A stretch of DNA of 64,000 nucleotides from contig JARUPZ010000026.1 in the NCBI GenBank assembly GCA_031213475.1, positions 8,801,824-8,865,823 on the forward strand. The letters run 5' to 3'. Position 1 is the stretch's first letter. Each line of letters opens with the position of its first letter. Source of the stretch: Nereocystis luetkeana (Eukaryota > Sar > Phaeophyceae > Laminariales > Laminariaceae). This document shows positions 60,601-62,845 of this stretch, piece by piece. The notes beneath the pieces are model-generated. The model was not told the DNA's origin and ran no database searches. It worked only from the letters and a program-made list of their open reading frames with translations. The position numbers and the translations under genes were made by a program.

Positions 60601-62845
60601 GTTTCTTTCGGTTTCTTGCGTCAGGTGCTAACAGCCCTTGGGCAGATTTGTTCGACGGTAGAGGCGGGCCTTCCCGATGCCGCTGTGGCTGAGGCTATCT
60701 CCCAGGTACATTTCTTGCCATAATCGCACCAGCACCCAATAGAGACGGGAGATGTTTTTTGCGCACATGCGCCATTCACCAGAAAACGGTACACCGCAAT
60801 GTTTGTTGCGCGTTACACTAGATCGGAGCCTGTGTTCCGCAAGGTTTGTTGCGCCTTGAGACTGCCGATACAAAATATATTTTCTGTGGCGGGTTCCTCT
60901 ATACCGTAAGTCGGCGGGAAGTAACTGGTGTGCCTTTTTATGGATGAGCAGTCTCGAGCCTGGCCGACGTATTCAGTGCGTACTTAGTGTTAGTTTGTTA
61001 AAATGGTTTTATTCCCTCTCAGGACTTGAGCGGCTCAATTATAATACCACTCGTATTCTGACCGAAGAAAACGATGCGTACGATGTAAAAAAACCCAGCA
61101 AGAGGAAGGGGGTAGGAGTACAGCACAGTACAATGCAAGATTTTTCATACTTACCGGCACCCATTCTGGAACGAAAACACATCTACTCGCATACGTTTAC
61201 ACACAATTATTGATTCTGATTAATGATACGTTCCCCCGTCACTATTAGTAGATGTTTCCCTCCACTCTGCGATCAATTTAAAGAAGCCCTGAAGATGTTA
61301 GCAGTTACCGTTCCTGCACTGCAAGTGCCGTTTACTGTTGCCACACCACATGTTCCCGGTACGGCTTCCGTTACCTCTGCTGGTGGCGCCCAATACCGCA
61401 ATGCGCGGTACGTACGTGCCAGTTTTTTTTTTGTTTCTCGAATCGTTGTGTCTTGTTCTTTTTTTTTTTCCCCCGTCTCCTTGTGTTCTCGCTTTGGTTG
61501 CTTGTTCACTTCCATGTACCTTTATTTATATCTCTCGTTCTTTCTCCTTCTTCCTATCTTTCTTGCTTTTTTTGGGTTGCGTATGCGTGCTTCTTTCTTC
61601 CATTCGTTATTTCCCCTTTCCGCCTGTCTTTCCTTCCTTCTTGAAATGTTTTTTTATTCCTTTCCTTTCCCGCGTATGGTCTTTTTGCTTTGTCCAGGCT
61701 CGCGTATGGGTAGACTTGGATATGCTGGGGCTAGTAACGGGGCGCAGCGAGAGGGCCGCAACGAGGAAGACCAAGAGCCATAACGGAGTTGTCGCGGCTT
61801 GCGCGCTGCAGTGCCTGTGCCAGCTCGAGCTCTTGAGGGGGGGGAGGTAAGAGGCTACTATTAAGGTAACTATCACTATCACTGTCAATAAGGTTATCAA
61901 TTCGCCGGCCCGACTTAAGTCGGCAAGTCAGCCGGCCATCAGCTGGCTTTCGCCAACCGATCTTGGGAACAAAAGTCAAACTAGTTGACCAACGGCGGTA
62001 TCATCAGTCGTGAACTCCTGCCGAATCACTGGTGTAGTGCTTTCACTTTTCACCCTTGGACTGTTTTTTGTTTTTTTTCTGTCGATCCTCAGGCCCGAGG
62101 TGGACTACGAAGCCTTCACCAAACGGGGTCACCCTGGTCCAGTGCGCCTTGCCGCGGTGCAGAGCATGATTCAGCTCTACCTCGCCTACGACATCGGTCA
62201 GTCTCTCCGCACCCTCATGACTCTTTTACTGTAGCCGTGTGATATTTGAGGATCAAGGGTATTCGTTTGCCGACGTAGTGGGATAATTTTAGAAAAGCCG
62301 GGGAATGTGTTTGGCCTACTCAATTGCTCAATTGGAGGGGTTACGCCCCTTCCTTGCGGAGTATCACGACTCTTTTCTTTTGTCGACTCACACAACCTTA
62401 GGGTAACCTCGCCCGCACACACCCACACCTCTGTCGCTGTCTGTTTACGTGTCTTCCTGCCTGCCTGCCTGCCTGCATGCCTGCCTGCCTGCATGCCTGC
62501 CTGCCTGCATGCCTGCCTGCCTGTGTCTGGGCCCATGTTTGTGTCTGTCTGCGTATCAAATTATCTGCGCGCTGTTGTGTCTTGCTCTTTTACCTCTGCC
62601 TGTGCGTCTGTCTGCATGGCTGTCATTTTTTTCTCCGTGTTTTGTTATTATCTGCCTGCCGATGTGTGCATGTGGTGGTACGTATGTGTGCATGGTATGC
62701 CTTAGGGGTAGTCGAGGGCGAAAAGGACAGGGCCGAAGGTCTCTCTGCCGCCCTCTTGTGGGTGCTCGATTTTGTGGAGGCGGAGCAGTTCGCTGGGGAC
62801 ACGAGGCCGCGGTACTGGGCCATTCGATGCCTCCTCGATTCGCTG
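8783..62845 (+). CDS. TAF2: TAF2, TFIID subunit (TBP-associated factor 2), 26 exons seen, 3' end outside window
   Basis: TAF2 is a scaffold subunit of nuclear TFIID and helps contact core promoter DNA. Its fold is an inactive M1 aminopeptidase followed by HEAT-like helical repeats. Twenty-six exons join in phase into 1281 codons. Recognisable blocks in order: N-terminal beta domain (about residues 14-130), the TAF2 signature RCWFPCLD (297-304), LAVGRFAAWDVP, an EEWLKADYPFKR helix, the former catalytic region (VVECLLYGWVS where an active M1 enzyme has HEXXH), RVGYHYKKKANVINL, then helical repeats from about 907. The zinc-binding HEXXH motif is absent, as in known TAF2, so no peptidase activity is expected. 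Lineage-specific low-complexity inserts lie near residues 170-245, 620-660, 808-885 and 1035-1050. Length is already above human TAF2 (about 1200) with the C-terminus still to come. Exon 1 is the weakest part of the model. Confidence 0.93.
8822..14550. other. First part of presumed TAF2 intron 1
   Basis: No MITE. A CTG run at 10678-10713, CAG-rich DNA at 11505-11640, and nested TACCTGGTA copies at 13334-13355. Frames on the minus strand at 9580-10005 and 11439-12026 show no domain. If exon 1 is wrong this is intergenic DNA. Confidence 0.45.
14551..14657 (+). mobile_element. MITE family 1, copy 1
   Basis: Family consensus: ends TTACGGGGGACCATAGTTAA and its inverse, TA flanks, about 108 bp, core AAATATTGTTAGTAAAAATG. 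This copy has both ends, with a diverged 5' end (CACGGGGG). Confidence 0.9.
15180..15370 (+). repeat. GGCATG minisatellite
   Basis: About ten irregular units of the AAGGCATGATGT type, each about 18-20 bp. Confidence 0.8.
15869..15977 (-). mobile_element. MITE family 1, copy 2
   Basis: Full copy, inverse core orientation, with TA at both flanks. Abuts the tyrosine-recombinase fossil. Confidence 0.93.
15990..16560 (-). pseudogene. Tyrosine-recombinase fossil (DIRS/Crypton-like or related mobile element)
   Basis: The minus strand shows the C-terminal part of a tyrosine recombinase: an EVLFRGHKGDQ strand, an EVGLRSLRIG block where the H-x-x-R motif belongs, and GRWKSSETSKTYTRSN with the expected tyrosine region. 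The type is familiar from stramenopile mobile elements. The copy looks broken, with at least one or two breaks, and no other element parts are visible around it. A MITE sits immediately at its 3' side. Old by appearance; the exact family cannot be set from this fragment. Confidence 0.7.
16741..17350 (+). repeat. TTGTATATC minisatellite
   Basis: Dozens of 9-bp units TTGTATATC with variants, ending about 70 bp before TAF2 exon 2. Because 9 is a multiple of 3, frames stay open on both strands, giving misleading long translations. Confidence 0.93.
17423..17575 (+). CDS. TAF2: TAF2 exon 2
   Basis: Encodes CLDLEVDLQKSVLRGRT followed by IALHCRQSNVKATK, matching the TAF2/M1 N-terminal strands that read NINFQRKSV and LNSKQCRIYRV in animals. 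Acceptor TTGGCAG|TGC, donor AAG|GTATGT. Phase 0 at both ends, 51 codons. It starts directly after a long TTGTATATC minisatellite. Confidence 0.88.
17990..18215 (+). repeat. Two short minisatellites in intron 2
   Basis: GGCTATGTTACCGTTGAG units (about 18000-18110), then three 30-bp units with GAGCAAGGCTATCGAGGTG (18125-18215). Confidence 0.8.
18757..18854 (+). CDS. TAF2: TAF2 exon 3
   Basis: Encodes VNGCLCASTHLDPLEEVV and then DNYRDAETFDICY, aligning with the animal segment around VRINDLEAAFIYNDP. Acceptor GGACAG|GTC, donor TACCG|GTAATA. Starts phase 0 and ends phase 2. Confidence 0.85.
19140..19345. repeat. TAGTC / GACTA palindromic minisatellite with CCAGG and CCTGG
   Basis: Units such as GACTACCAGGTAGTC separated by TTTT. 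Each unit is itself a palindrome around the TACCAGGTA or TACCTGGTA core. Confidence 0.85.
19855..20405 (+). repeat. AAGGCATGCCCT minisatellite
   Basis: About 20 units of 25-35 bp, each with AAGGCATGCCCTGTAAA and a GGTA step; the same word recurs near 27270-27345 and 28310-28375. Confidence 0.88.
20577..20668 (+). CDS. TAF2: TAF2 exon 4
   Basis: Encodes AKLWASAQNDAGELRIEVPP and HAKKIPVPP. The GELRIEVP core matches the animal GELCIKVP. Acceptor CGCCAG|GGC, donor CCAG|GTTTGG. The first base completes the codon split by intron 3; the last base is completed by exon 5. Confidence 0.86.
20680..21000 (+). repeat. G/T-rich GGTTT pentamer tract
   Basis: Degenerate TTTCGTTTC then GGTTTGGTTTGGTCC units immediately after TAF2 exon 4. 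Confidence 0.75.
21001..22178. other. Rest of TAF2 intron 4, nothing firm
   Basis: No repeat family recognised. A frame reading GSKCTFCRSDMAFTRHHIG near 21080 looks protein-like but has no neighbours or splice support. Confidence 0.4.
22179..22300 (+). CDS. TAF2: TAF2 exon 5
   Basis: Encodes LPDTAPPAARARWKETSRLI followed by a basic, helix-like stretch ending KRKQGIAS. Acceptor TTCCAG|AGC, donor TCG|GTGGGT. It has no clear animal counterpart and is read as a lineage-specific charged insert. Both phases fit. Confidence 0.78.
22338..22505 (+). repeat. CCCTA pentamer array in intron 5
   Basis: About 33 near-perfect CCCTA units fill most of the 227-bp intron between exons 5 and 6 and act as its pyrimidine-rich 3' part. 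Confidence 0.93.
22528..22791 (+). CDS. TAF2: TAF2 exon 6
   Basis: Low-complexity Pro/Ser and Gly-rich start, an acidic stretch (SSDDEGEAGNQDHGE), then NARVVCVE leading into the conserved VEWELESPRSG of exon 7. Acceptor CCCCCAG|GGC, donor GAG|GTATGC. 88 codons, phase 0 at both ends. Confidence 0.82.
23170..23291 (+). CDS. TAF2: TAF2 exon 7
   Basis: Encodes VEWELESPRSGIVFKTF through MYTTYSHAPVDMDGP, matching the TAF2/M1 strand INFSLDQPKGGLHF. Acceptor GTGCAG|GTG, donor CCGAG|GTATAA. The split codon makes the Arg before CWFPC. An AGATC array follows in the intron. Confidence 0.92.
23325..23760 (+). repeat. AGATC pentamer array with two higher-order copies
   Basis: (AGATC)n with a longer unit of about 130 bp repeated (GAGCAGGATGAGATC at 23416 and 23570). 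Confidence 0.9.
24273..24558 (+). CDS. TAF2: TAF2 exon 8 (WFPC signature)
   Basis: Opens with CWFPCLDHASLLISYDVTV, the TAF2 hallmark, then KIQAAFNGKMLE and AVGLAVGRFAAWDVP, which matches animal ISLAIGPFEI. Acceptor CGAAG|GTGC, donor AAG|GTGGGC. The acceptor's pyrimidine tract is a (CCCT)n run at 24206-24260. Confidence 0.95.
25022..25130 (-). mobile_element. MITE family 1, copy 3
   Basis: Full copy with clean inverted ends and TA flanks, in TAF2 intron 8. Confidence 0.94.
25227..25490 (-). repeat. 260-bp dispersed repeat, copy 4
   Basis: Full-length, minus orientation. Carries two TACTGTA micro-insertions, at 25252-25258 and 25287-25293, compared with other copies. Confidence 0.88.
26030..26335 (+). 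repeat. GATC-rich dispersed repeat, copy 2
   Basis: Same order of parts as the copy at 1405, with a tandem duplication of about 47 bp (starting near 26142 and 26189) that includes TACCTGGTA both times. Confidence 0.7.
26673..26893 (+). CDS. TAF2: TAF2 exon 9
   Basis: Encodes MSFLEEWLKADYPFKRCTLV and VFVEGLPDVYAPFGSLCLV, matching animal FYEEILTCRYPYS and VFIDEAYVEVAAYASMSIF. This is the position of the GXMEN exopeptidase motif in active M1 enzymes, and it is not preserved. Acceptor CACAG|GCA, donor GACAG|GTGAGG. Confidence 0.93.
27653..28306 (-). other. Unidentified 217-codon open frame in A-tailed insert
   Basis: An open frame with no recognised domain, inside a 750-bp block of mixed composition (about 27500-28195) that ends on the plus strand in about 20 A residues at 28170-28189. 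The A run suggests a reverse-transcribed insert in plus orientation, so the minus frame may be incidental. No target-site duplication was clear. Confidence 0.3.
28500..28860 (+). repeat. AAT microsatellite
   Basis: About 350 bp of interrupted AAT units, ending in MITE copy 4. Confidence 0.95.
28861..28969 (+). mobile_element. MITE family 1, copy 4
   Basis: Full copy inserted at the end of an AAT microsatellite in intron 9. Confidence 0.93.
29116..29213. mobile_element. Palindromic MITE family 2, copy a
   Basis: Family hallmark: CAGTCCCGTTTTGGGGACAA facing its inverse, with outer CTTTTAGGACTG ends, about 90 bp. Here the left half is diverged and the right half clear. Confidence 0.75.
29328..29538 (+). 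CDS. TAF2: TAF2 exon 10 (degenerate M1 active-site region)
   Basis: Encodes IPDGDVPGDARLSVVECLLY and WLVHGIAGYLLTQF, matching the TAF2 segment around LAQSLAQQFFG and WVLKGISGYIYG. The zinc ligands of active M1 peptidases are missing. Acceptor TGAAG|GAT, donor GCG|GTGAGG. Confidence 0.93.
29798..30024 (+). CDS. TAF2: TAF2 exon 11
   Basis: Encodes PDLYILDAIDPATAYYSRLK and AGLILHMIEVKLQPADLQDS, matching animal HPHTLSWEYYSMFQCKAHLV. Acceptor CAACAG|GTG, donor CTTAG|GTGAGC. Starts phase 0, ends phase 2. Confidence 0.92.
30828..30905 (+). repeat. tRNA-derived sequence, SINE-like head or tRNA pseudogene
   Basis: Has an A-box (TGGTTCAAGTGG, 30838-30849) and a B-box (GGTTCGAGCCC, 30881-30891). It folds a D-arm (GGTT/AACC), an anticodon-like arm with loop TCTACTT and a perfect T-stem (CTGGG/CCCAG), but the acceptor stem pairs poorly. 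It lies in TAF2 intron 11 and is followed by A-rich sequence. Probably not a working tRNA. Confidence 0.6.
31319..31423 (+). mobile_element. MITE family 1, copy 5
   Basis: Full-length, right end diverged (CCTCCGTAG), in intron 11. Confidence 0.9.
31466..31512 (+). pseudogene. Decayed duplicate of the 5' end of TAF2 exon 12
   Basis: ACGTCTTCCTTCTCTGTAAC and following GAGGCAA match 31804-31830 of the real exon at nearly every base. The copy holds a stop in the exon-12 frame, so it would not serve as an exon. Confidence 0.7.
31792..32017 (+). CDS. TAF2: TAF2 exon 12
   Basis: Starts with a Ser/Gln/Ala-rich insert (LTRQSSAASQEPLTRQSSVA), then a Gly/Ala stretch, then LTAMDFMQAR, the conserved part (compare STSGFLKSI in animals). 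Acceptor GACAG|GCG, donor GCGAGG|GTTATC, a weak site chosen because it keeps phase with exon 13. A decayed copy of its 5' end lies about 320 bp upstream. Confidence 0.83.
32116..32205. mobile_element. Palindromic MITE family 2, copy b
   Basis: TTTTAGGCCTACAGTCCCG and CCCTAAAAGGGACTGTAG ends. It begins about 100 bp after TAF2 exon 12. Confidence 0.75.
32376..32430 (+). repeat. GTT microsatellite in intron 12
   Basis: About 15 GTT units, with one GCT interruption. Confidence 0.92.
32690..33080 (+). repeat. TTTCG pyrimidine-rich tract before exon 13
   Basis: About 390 nt of TTTCG-like pentamers with almost no A, running straight into the acceptor TTTCGCAG. It can serve as a very long polypyrimidine tract. 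Confidence 0.85.
33085..33188 (+). CDS. TAF2: TAF2 exon 13
   Basis: Encodes LVRTVAARGGHDLGKDLTEA and FYQQWVTGQCLPYL, matching animal GKDIQPLIKQWVDQSG. Acceptor TTTCGCAG|CTG after about 390 nt of pyrimidine-rich TTTCG repeats; donor CTCAG|GTATGG. Confidence 0.93.
33439..33547 (-). mobile_element. MITE family 1, copy 6, with TA micro-insertion
   Basis: Both ends present. TACCTGGTA at 33458-33466 interrupts the conserved TTAATAGGACC block by CCTGG plus a duplicated TA. Confidence 0.9.
34144..34250 (+). mobile_element. MITE family 1, copy 7
   Basis: Both ends present, left end slightly degraded; lies 77 bp before the long palindrome in intron 13. Confidence 0.9.
34327..34839. repeat. 513-bp near-perfect palindrome (fold-back element)
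   Basis: Two arms of about 256 bp are inverted copies of each other with scattered mismatches, meeting at 34583/34584 in the centre GATCGGAAAAAACGTTTTTT. There is no spacer. It lies in TAF2 intron 13, so the transcript would form a long hairpin. Confidence 0.93.
35295..35540 (+). repeat. 31-bp minisatellite
   Basis: About seven units of TTATCACCCGTGTTTTATAC plus GGTGTGTTATC, degrading at both ends. Lies in intron 13. It is a direct tandem array with no spacers, not a CRISPR array. Confidence 0.9.
35541..36879. other. AT-rich part of intron 13, nothing recognised
   Basis: Scattered GTAGCA/AACGCCAATAG-type words that suggest an old degenerate tandem repeat; no gene seen. Confidence 0.45.
36880..37290 (+). 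repeat. 400-bp dispersed repeat, copy A
   Basis: AATAGCAATCCCCACCCA, GGGTTGGTTAGCAAACGGAG, GTCGGTTTCCAATGTTTTGA, then the CCAACCAGATCGGACGATCG module repeated in tandem. Ends about 80 bp before TAF2 exon 14. Confidence 0.75.
37367..37421 (+). CDS. TAF2: TAF2 exon 14 (55-nt microexon)
   Basis: Encodes VGYHYKKKANVINLVVEQ, matching animal GSFAFNRKRNVLELEIKQ, the end of the M1-like part. It sits between a 4.2-kb and a 7.6-kb intron, so conservation was needed to see it. Acceptor GTGCAG|GGTC, donor CAG|GTGAGG. Confidence 0.93.
37430..37680 (+). repeat. GTTGGATCTTGACC minisatellite
   Basis: About 13 units of 18-24 bp beginning just after the donor of TAF2 exon 14. Confidence 0.88.
37870..37966. 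mobile_element. Palindromic MITE family 2, copy c
   Basis: Both halves well preserved (CCCCGTTTTGGGGACAAA, CCCCAAAACGGGACTGCA). Confidence 0.88.
38404..38500. mobile_element. Palindromic MITE family 2, copy d
   Basis: Both halves readable; a half copy with GAGCGCACTCCCTTTCCGG follows directly at 38500-38550. Confidence 0.85.
38658..38767 (-). mobile_element. MITE family 1, copy 8
   Basis: Full copy with well preserved core, in intron 14. Confidence 0.93.
39037..39151 (+). mobile_element. MITE family 1, copy 9, with TA micro-insertion
   Basis: Both ends present. TACCAGGTA at 39094-39102 interrupts the ACATATAGG block. Confidence 0.88.
40027..40175 (+). repeat. GTT microsatellite in intron 14
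   Basis: About 45 GTT units, giving meaningless poly-Val and poly-Thr frames. Confidence 0.95.
40825..40917. mobile_element. Palindromic MITE family 2, copy e
   Basis: Both halves present, left half with a short internal change. Confidence 0.85.
41545..43510 (+). repeat. Satellite array with unit of about 175 bp
   Basis: The word CCGTTCGTTTTGGG (or close variants) recurs near 41588, 41740, 41914, 42088, 42260, 42422, 42608, 42786, 42962 and 43123, spacing 152-186 bp, with a last outlying copy near 43503 after an unrelated 250-bp insert. Internally each unit is made of TGACCGTT-type steps. Confidence 0.9.
43640..44120 (+). repeat. ACCCGAGTATGATACTC minisatellite
   Basis: Units of about 45-55 bp with the self-complementary word CCCGGGTACC or CCCGAG. 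Confidence 0.82.
44145..44880 (+). repeat. TCTCTGACTTA minisatellite with higher-order units
   Basis: Short 11-13-bp CTCTGACTTAT units, organised into longer units of about 125 bp marked by GGCTCGTTGTCTCTGCCATG. Confidence 0.88.
44882..44994 (+). mobile_element. MITE family 1, copy 10 (old)
   Basis: Strongly diverged copy; GGACCAAATATGCTTGGTAA core and both inverted ends are still readable. Ends 70 bp before TAF2 exon 15. Confidence 0.75.
45064..45161 (+). CDS. TAF2: TAF2 exon 15 (GC donor)
   Basis: Encodes VVPPWMGGIACHGSFTVEVW and EADSLGGGNGPR, matching the animal KYVGPLKVTVQELDGSF block. Acceptor GTTTCAG|GTC. The only site that keeps the next exon in its conserved frame is AAG|GCAAGT, an ideal GC-AG donor. 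Confidence 0.86.
45376..45430 (-). repeat. 260-bp dispersed repeat, fragment
   Basis: Only the GGTGCAGCTCACCGTTCATG end survives, in intron 15. Confidence 0.7.
45545..45647 (+). CDS. TAF2: TAF2 exon 16
   Basis: Encodes SREQLPLSRDEKKSLMHVET and RPVQSKSRRRRR, matching the animal IPCHSKSRRNKKKK basic patch. Acceptor TTTAG|GTCG, donor CGG|GTAAGT. The first base completes an Arg codon with exon 15. Confidence 0.9.
45900..46016. mobile_element. Palindromic MITE family 2, copy f
   Basis: Both halves present; the GACTGTTAGGACGGTTAGG start shows a small tandem duplication at the left end. Confidence 0.85.
46120..46206. mobile_element. Palindromic MITE family 2, copy g
   Basis: CAGTCCCGTTTTGAGGACAA facing GTCCCCAAAACGGGCCTGCA. 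About 100 bp after copy f. Confidence 0.88.
46590..46685. mobile_element. Palindromic MITE family 2, copy h
   Basis: Diverged copy; GGTCCCGTATTGGGGACAAA and TCGGGCCTGCAGTCCTAAA remain. Confidence 0.78.
46766..47034 (-). repeat. 260-bp dispersed repeat, copy 5, with TA micro-insertion
   Basis: Full-length. TACCAGGTA at 46999-47007 interrupts CTCCTATCGAGTACAC, which is uninterrupted in copy 4. Ends about 120 bp before TAF2 exon 17. Confidence 0.88.
47045..47112 (+). repeat. C-rich tract before TAF2 exon 17
   Basis: Almost pure C/T with a run of about 22 C; functions as the pyrimidine tract of the exon-17 acceptor. Confidence 0.8.
47153..47449 (+). CDS. TAF2: TAF2 exon 17
   Basis: Long Gly/Ser-rich linker, then seven Glu and VDPERQAMFQ, then CPVLWVKV, matching animal DADSPLLWIRIDPD. 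Acceptor AACCCAG|CCC after a long C tract; it is the only nearby AG in phase. Donor AAG|GTGAGG. 99 codons. Confidence 0.84.
47526..47815 (+). repeat. 260-bp dispersed repeat, copy 6
   Basis: Full-length with its last part duplicated (two GCATGTGGATGA segments). Followed at 47818-47965 by the second repeat also seen near 3740. Confidence 0.83.
47990..48098 (+). mobile_element. MITE family 1, copy 11
   Basis: Full copy with TA flanks, in intron 17. Confidence 0.94.
48225..48395 (-). repeat. GATC-rich dispersed repeat, copy 3
   Basis: Minus orientation: CATCCAACCCGGGGAACATG and CTAGATCGTGCAGACTGAGC. Confidence 0.55.
48540..48915 (-). repeat. 260-bp dispersed repeat, copy 7 plus a fragment
   Basis: Copy at 48695-48915 with a shortened centre; an isolated end at 48550-48605 flanked by C runs. 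Confidence 0.8.
49072..49170 (+). CDS. TAF2: TAF2 exon 18
   Basis: Encodes VDPQLEWVMSVRMRKPWHQW and VEQLFSDESVEAQ, matching animal FEQADFMWQYQLRYERDVVAQ. Acceptor GGCAG|GTC, donor CAG|GTAGGC. 33 codons, phase 0 at both ends. Confidence 0.92.
50671..50814 (+). CDS. TAF2: TAF2 exon 19
   Basis: Encodes CDALRGLVELPLPFEVRGSE and an AEAVRGRI / EHASCVRKE helix pair, matching animal ILALEKFPTP and LEQEQCFYRVR. Acceptor TTTCAG|TGC, donor GAG|GTTAGT. 48 codons. Confidence 0.9.
50831..50939 (-). mobile_element. MITE family 1, copy 12
   Basis: Full-length, left end changed to TATAAGGGG; begins only 17 bp after the donor of TAF2 exon 19. Confidence 0.9.
51166..51258. repeat. Second inverted GGGTC / GACCC array
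   Basis: Short version of the array at 150-416: GGGTC units at 51174-51195 facing GACCC units at 51220-51254. Confidence 0.85.
51484..51620 (+). mobile_element. MITE family 1, copy 13, internally duplicated
   Basis: Both ends present; a segment of about 31 bp containing AAATATTGTTAG is repeated in tandem, making the copy longer than consensus. Confidence 0.9.
51640..51817 (+). repeat. Second tRNA-derived SINE-like head
   Basis: A-box TGGCTTGGTCGG at 51648-51659 and B-box GGTTCGAGTCT at 51693-51703. GTCCCTG at 51640-51646 pairs with CAGGGAC at 51721-51727, followed by TTTT, but 14 extra bases separate the T-arm from that stem. Its body runs into the 203-bp triplication. Confidence 0.55.
51818..52426 (+). 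repeat. 203-bp unit in three tandem copies, carrying half a MITE
   Basis: Units start at 51818, 52021 and 52224, exactly 203 bp apart and almost identical (one early base differs in the first). Each contains part of the SINE-like body, a poly-G run and the left end of a family-1 MITE; only the last unit runs on into a complete MITE. Repeated 73-codon frames here are by-products. Confidence 0.93.
52394..52503 (-). mobile_element. MITE family 1, copy 14 (with two left-end fragments at 51989 and 52192)
   Basis: The complete copy ends the 203-bp triplication; the two earlier units keep only about 30 bp of its left end. Confidence 0.93.
52665..52855 (-). pseudogene. Exon-like gene fragment inside TAF2 intron 19
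   Basis: The minus strand reads KKAFRHFGTKAGTTPLMKLP then GELYKDRPPTPMLKADLDKT and ending EYDFLSQ, protein-like in composition, bounded by a plausible acceptor (TTAG) and donor (CAA|GTAGTT). No start, stop or neighbouring exon was found. Likely a captured or duplicated gene piece, or one exon of a nested gene. Family not recognised. Confidence 0.3.
53688..53762 (+). CDS. TAF2: TAF2 exon 20 (75-nt exon)
   Basis: Encodes AAVSLALWQNQHAPPHAGG and FGESRE. Joined to exon 19 it gives VRKEAAVSLALWQ, the usual HEAT helix that reads VRMSACFCLAKI in animals. Acceptor GCCCAG|GCA, donor GAG|GTCTCT. Found only by looking for the missing helix, but both phases fit. Confidence 0.83.
53790..54010 (+). repeat. 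TTTG/CTTG tetramer array
   Basis: About 55 TTTG-type tetramers starting 30 bp after the donor of exon 20; open in all plus frames for trivial reasons. Confidence 0.93.
54355..54930 (-). repeat. GATC-rich dispersed repeat, copies 4 and 5 in tandem
   Basis: Two adjoining minus-oriented copies (about 54355-54640 and 54655-54930), each with an ACAACCCAGGTAACATG-like centre and GATCATACGGATC or ACACAGATC steps. Confidence 0.6.
54987..55086. mobile_element. Palindromic MITE family 2, copy i
   Basis: Right half intact (GTCCCCAAAACGGGACTGCA), left half diverged. Confidence 0.82.
55579..55779 (+). CDS. TAF2: TAF2 exon 21
   Basis: Encodes WRGLYHLLQAFGERFEQR, a Gly/Ser-rich insert, then LLLPNWFEDAAEYRLKKAL, matching animal MKSLFTRMFCCK and FMSFQSYFLQKTMPVAM. 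Acceptor TGCCCAG|GCT, donor TTG|GTGAGA. 67 codons. Confidence 0.91.
56560..56850 (+). repeat. Tandem pair of a 193-bp module in intron 21
   Basis: ACAACTCCAACAACCCGGGG at about 56580 and ACAACTCCAACAACTCGGGG at about 56772 head two related modules, both followed by GGTAGATACC- or GGTCGATAACC-type sequence and a CCCGCA step. Confidence 0.7.
57015..57123 (+). mobile_element. MITE family 1, copy 15
   Basis: Full copy with TA flanks, in intron 21. Confidence 0.94.
57149..57232. mobile_element. Palindromic MITE family 2, copy j
   Basis: TTTTAGATCAGGTTTGGGGA and GTTTGTCCCCAGAACACGGG; left outer end shortened. Confidence 0.78.
57738..57869 (+). CDS. TAF2: TAF2 exon 22
   Basis: Encodes LESLELLVTLLRENDNCENS and LSDDYYVAQ, matching animal VLTFILDLIKYNDNRKNKFS and DNYYRAEM; this is one of the best matches in the gene. 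Acceptor GGCCAG|ATC after a long CTG/GTT-rich tract; donor CAG|GTGATG. 44 codons. Confidence 0.95.
58098..58212 (+). mobile_element. MITE family 1, copy 16, with TA micro-insertion
   Basis: Both ends present. TACCAGGTA at 58182-58190 splits the GTCCTATTTACTATGG block by CCAGG plus TA. Confidence 0.92.
58462..58555. mobile_element. Palindromic MITE family 2, copy k
   Basis: ACAGTCCCGTCTAAGGGACA and TTTGGGACTGCGGTCCTAAA; the TCCCCAATTG segment is duplicated inside. Confidence 0.8.
58685..59300 (+). repeat. GGATCTCCGGCTTCAG minisatellite
   Basis: About 22 units of 24-30 bp, consensus GGATCTCCGGCTTCAGATTT with TGTACA-type ends, in intron 22 next to MITE copy 17. Confidence 0.93.
59324..59432 (+). 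mobile_element. MITE family 1, copy 17
   Basis: Full copy, 25 bp from the next one. Confidence 0.93.
59455..59552 (-). mobile_element. MITE family 1, copy 18 (right end lost)
   Basis: Left end and core present; the right inverted end stops at AACAATGG, where a different repeat begins. Confidence 0.85.
59590..59965 (-). repeat. 400-bp dispersed repeat, copy B
   Basis: Inverse orientation of copy A with the same block order; it also carries a GTACCTGGTAGG step at its edge (59935-59943). Confidence 0.75.
60235..60505 (+). repeat. CCATA / CCACA pentamer array before exon 23
   Basis: About 50 degenerate pentamers (CCATA, CCACA, CCCTA). Confidence 0.9.
60625..60705 (+). CDS. TAF2: TAF2 exon 23
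   Basis: Encodes VLTALGQICSTVEAGLPDAA then VAEAISQ, continuing YYVAQ as animal YYRAEMIDALANSV does. Acceptor GCGTCAG|GTG, donor CAG|GTACAT. 27 codons. Confidence 0.88.
61698..61846 (+). CDS. TAF2: TAF2 exon 24
   Basis: Encodes WVDLDMLGLVTGRSERAATR and SHNGVVAACALQCLCQLELL, matching animal RFLNMEKLLPSYRHTITVSC and LRAIRVLQ. Acceptor TGTCCAG|GCT, donor GGGAG|GTAAGA. Starts phase 0, ends phase 2. Confidence 0.9.
62093..62196 (+). CDS. TAF2: TAF2 exon 25
   Basis: Encodes PEVDYEAFTKRGHPGPVRLA and AVQSMIQLYLAYDI, matching animal DPALFKSYAEYGHFVDIRIA and ALEAVVDYT. Acceptor CCTCAG|GCCC, donor ATCG|GTCAGT (phase 1). Confidence 0.94.
62455..62525 (+). repeat. CCTG/CATG tetramer array
   Basis: CCTGCCTGCATG units in intron 25. 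Confidence 0.93.
62706..62845 (+). CDS. TAF2: TAF2 exon 26 (last exon in window)
   Basis: Encodes EGLSAALLWVLDFVEAEQFA and GDTRPRYWAIRCLLDSL, matching animal YEELQWLLNMIQNDPVPYVR and HKILNML. Acceptor CCTTAG|GGG, donor CTG|GTGAGA. Animal TAF2 has one more helix pair plus a tail after this point, so further exons should lie beyond 64000. Confidence 0.92.

Noticed and set aside
60944-61213. Candidate exon reading LERLNYNTTRILTEENDAYD
   Set aside because: A phase-0 start at its acceptor meets a stop at once; no TAF2 similarity.
61223-61400. Candidate extra TAF2 exon (FKEALKMLAVTVPALQ)
   Set aside because: No acceptor gives a phase matching exon 23, and exons 23 and 24 join directly with good alignment.
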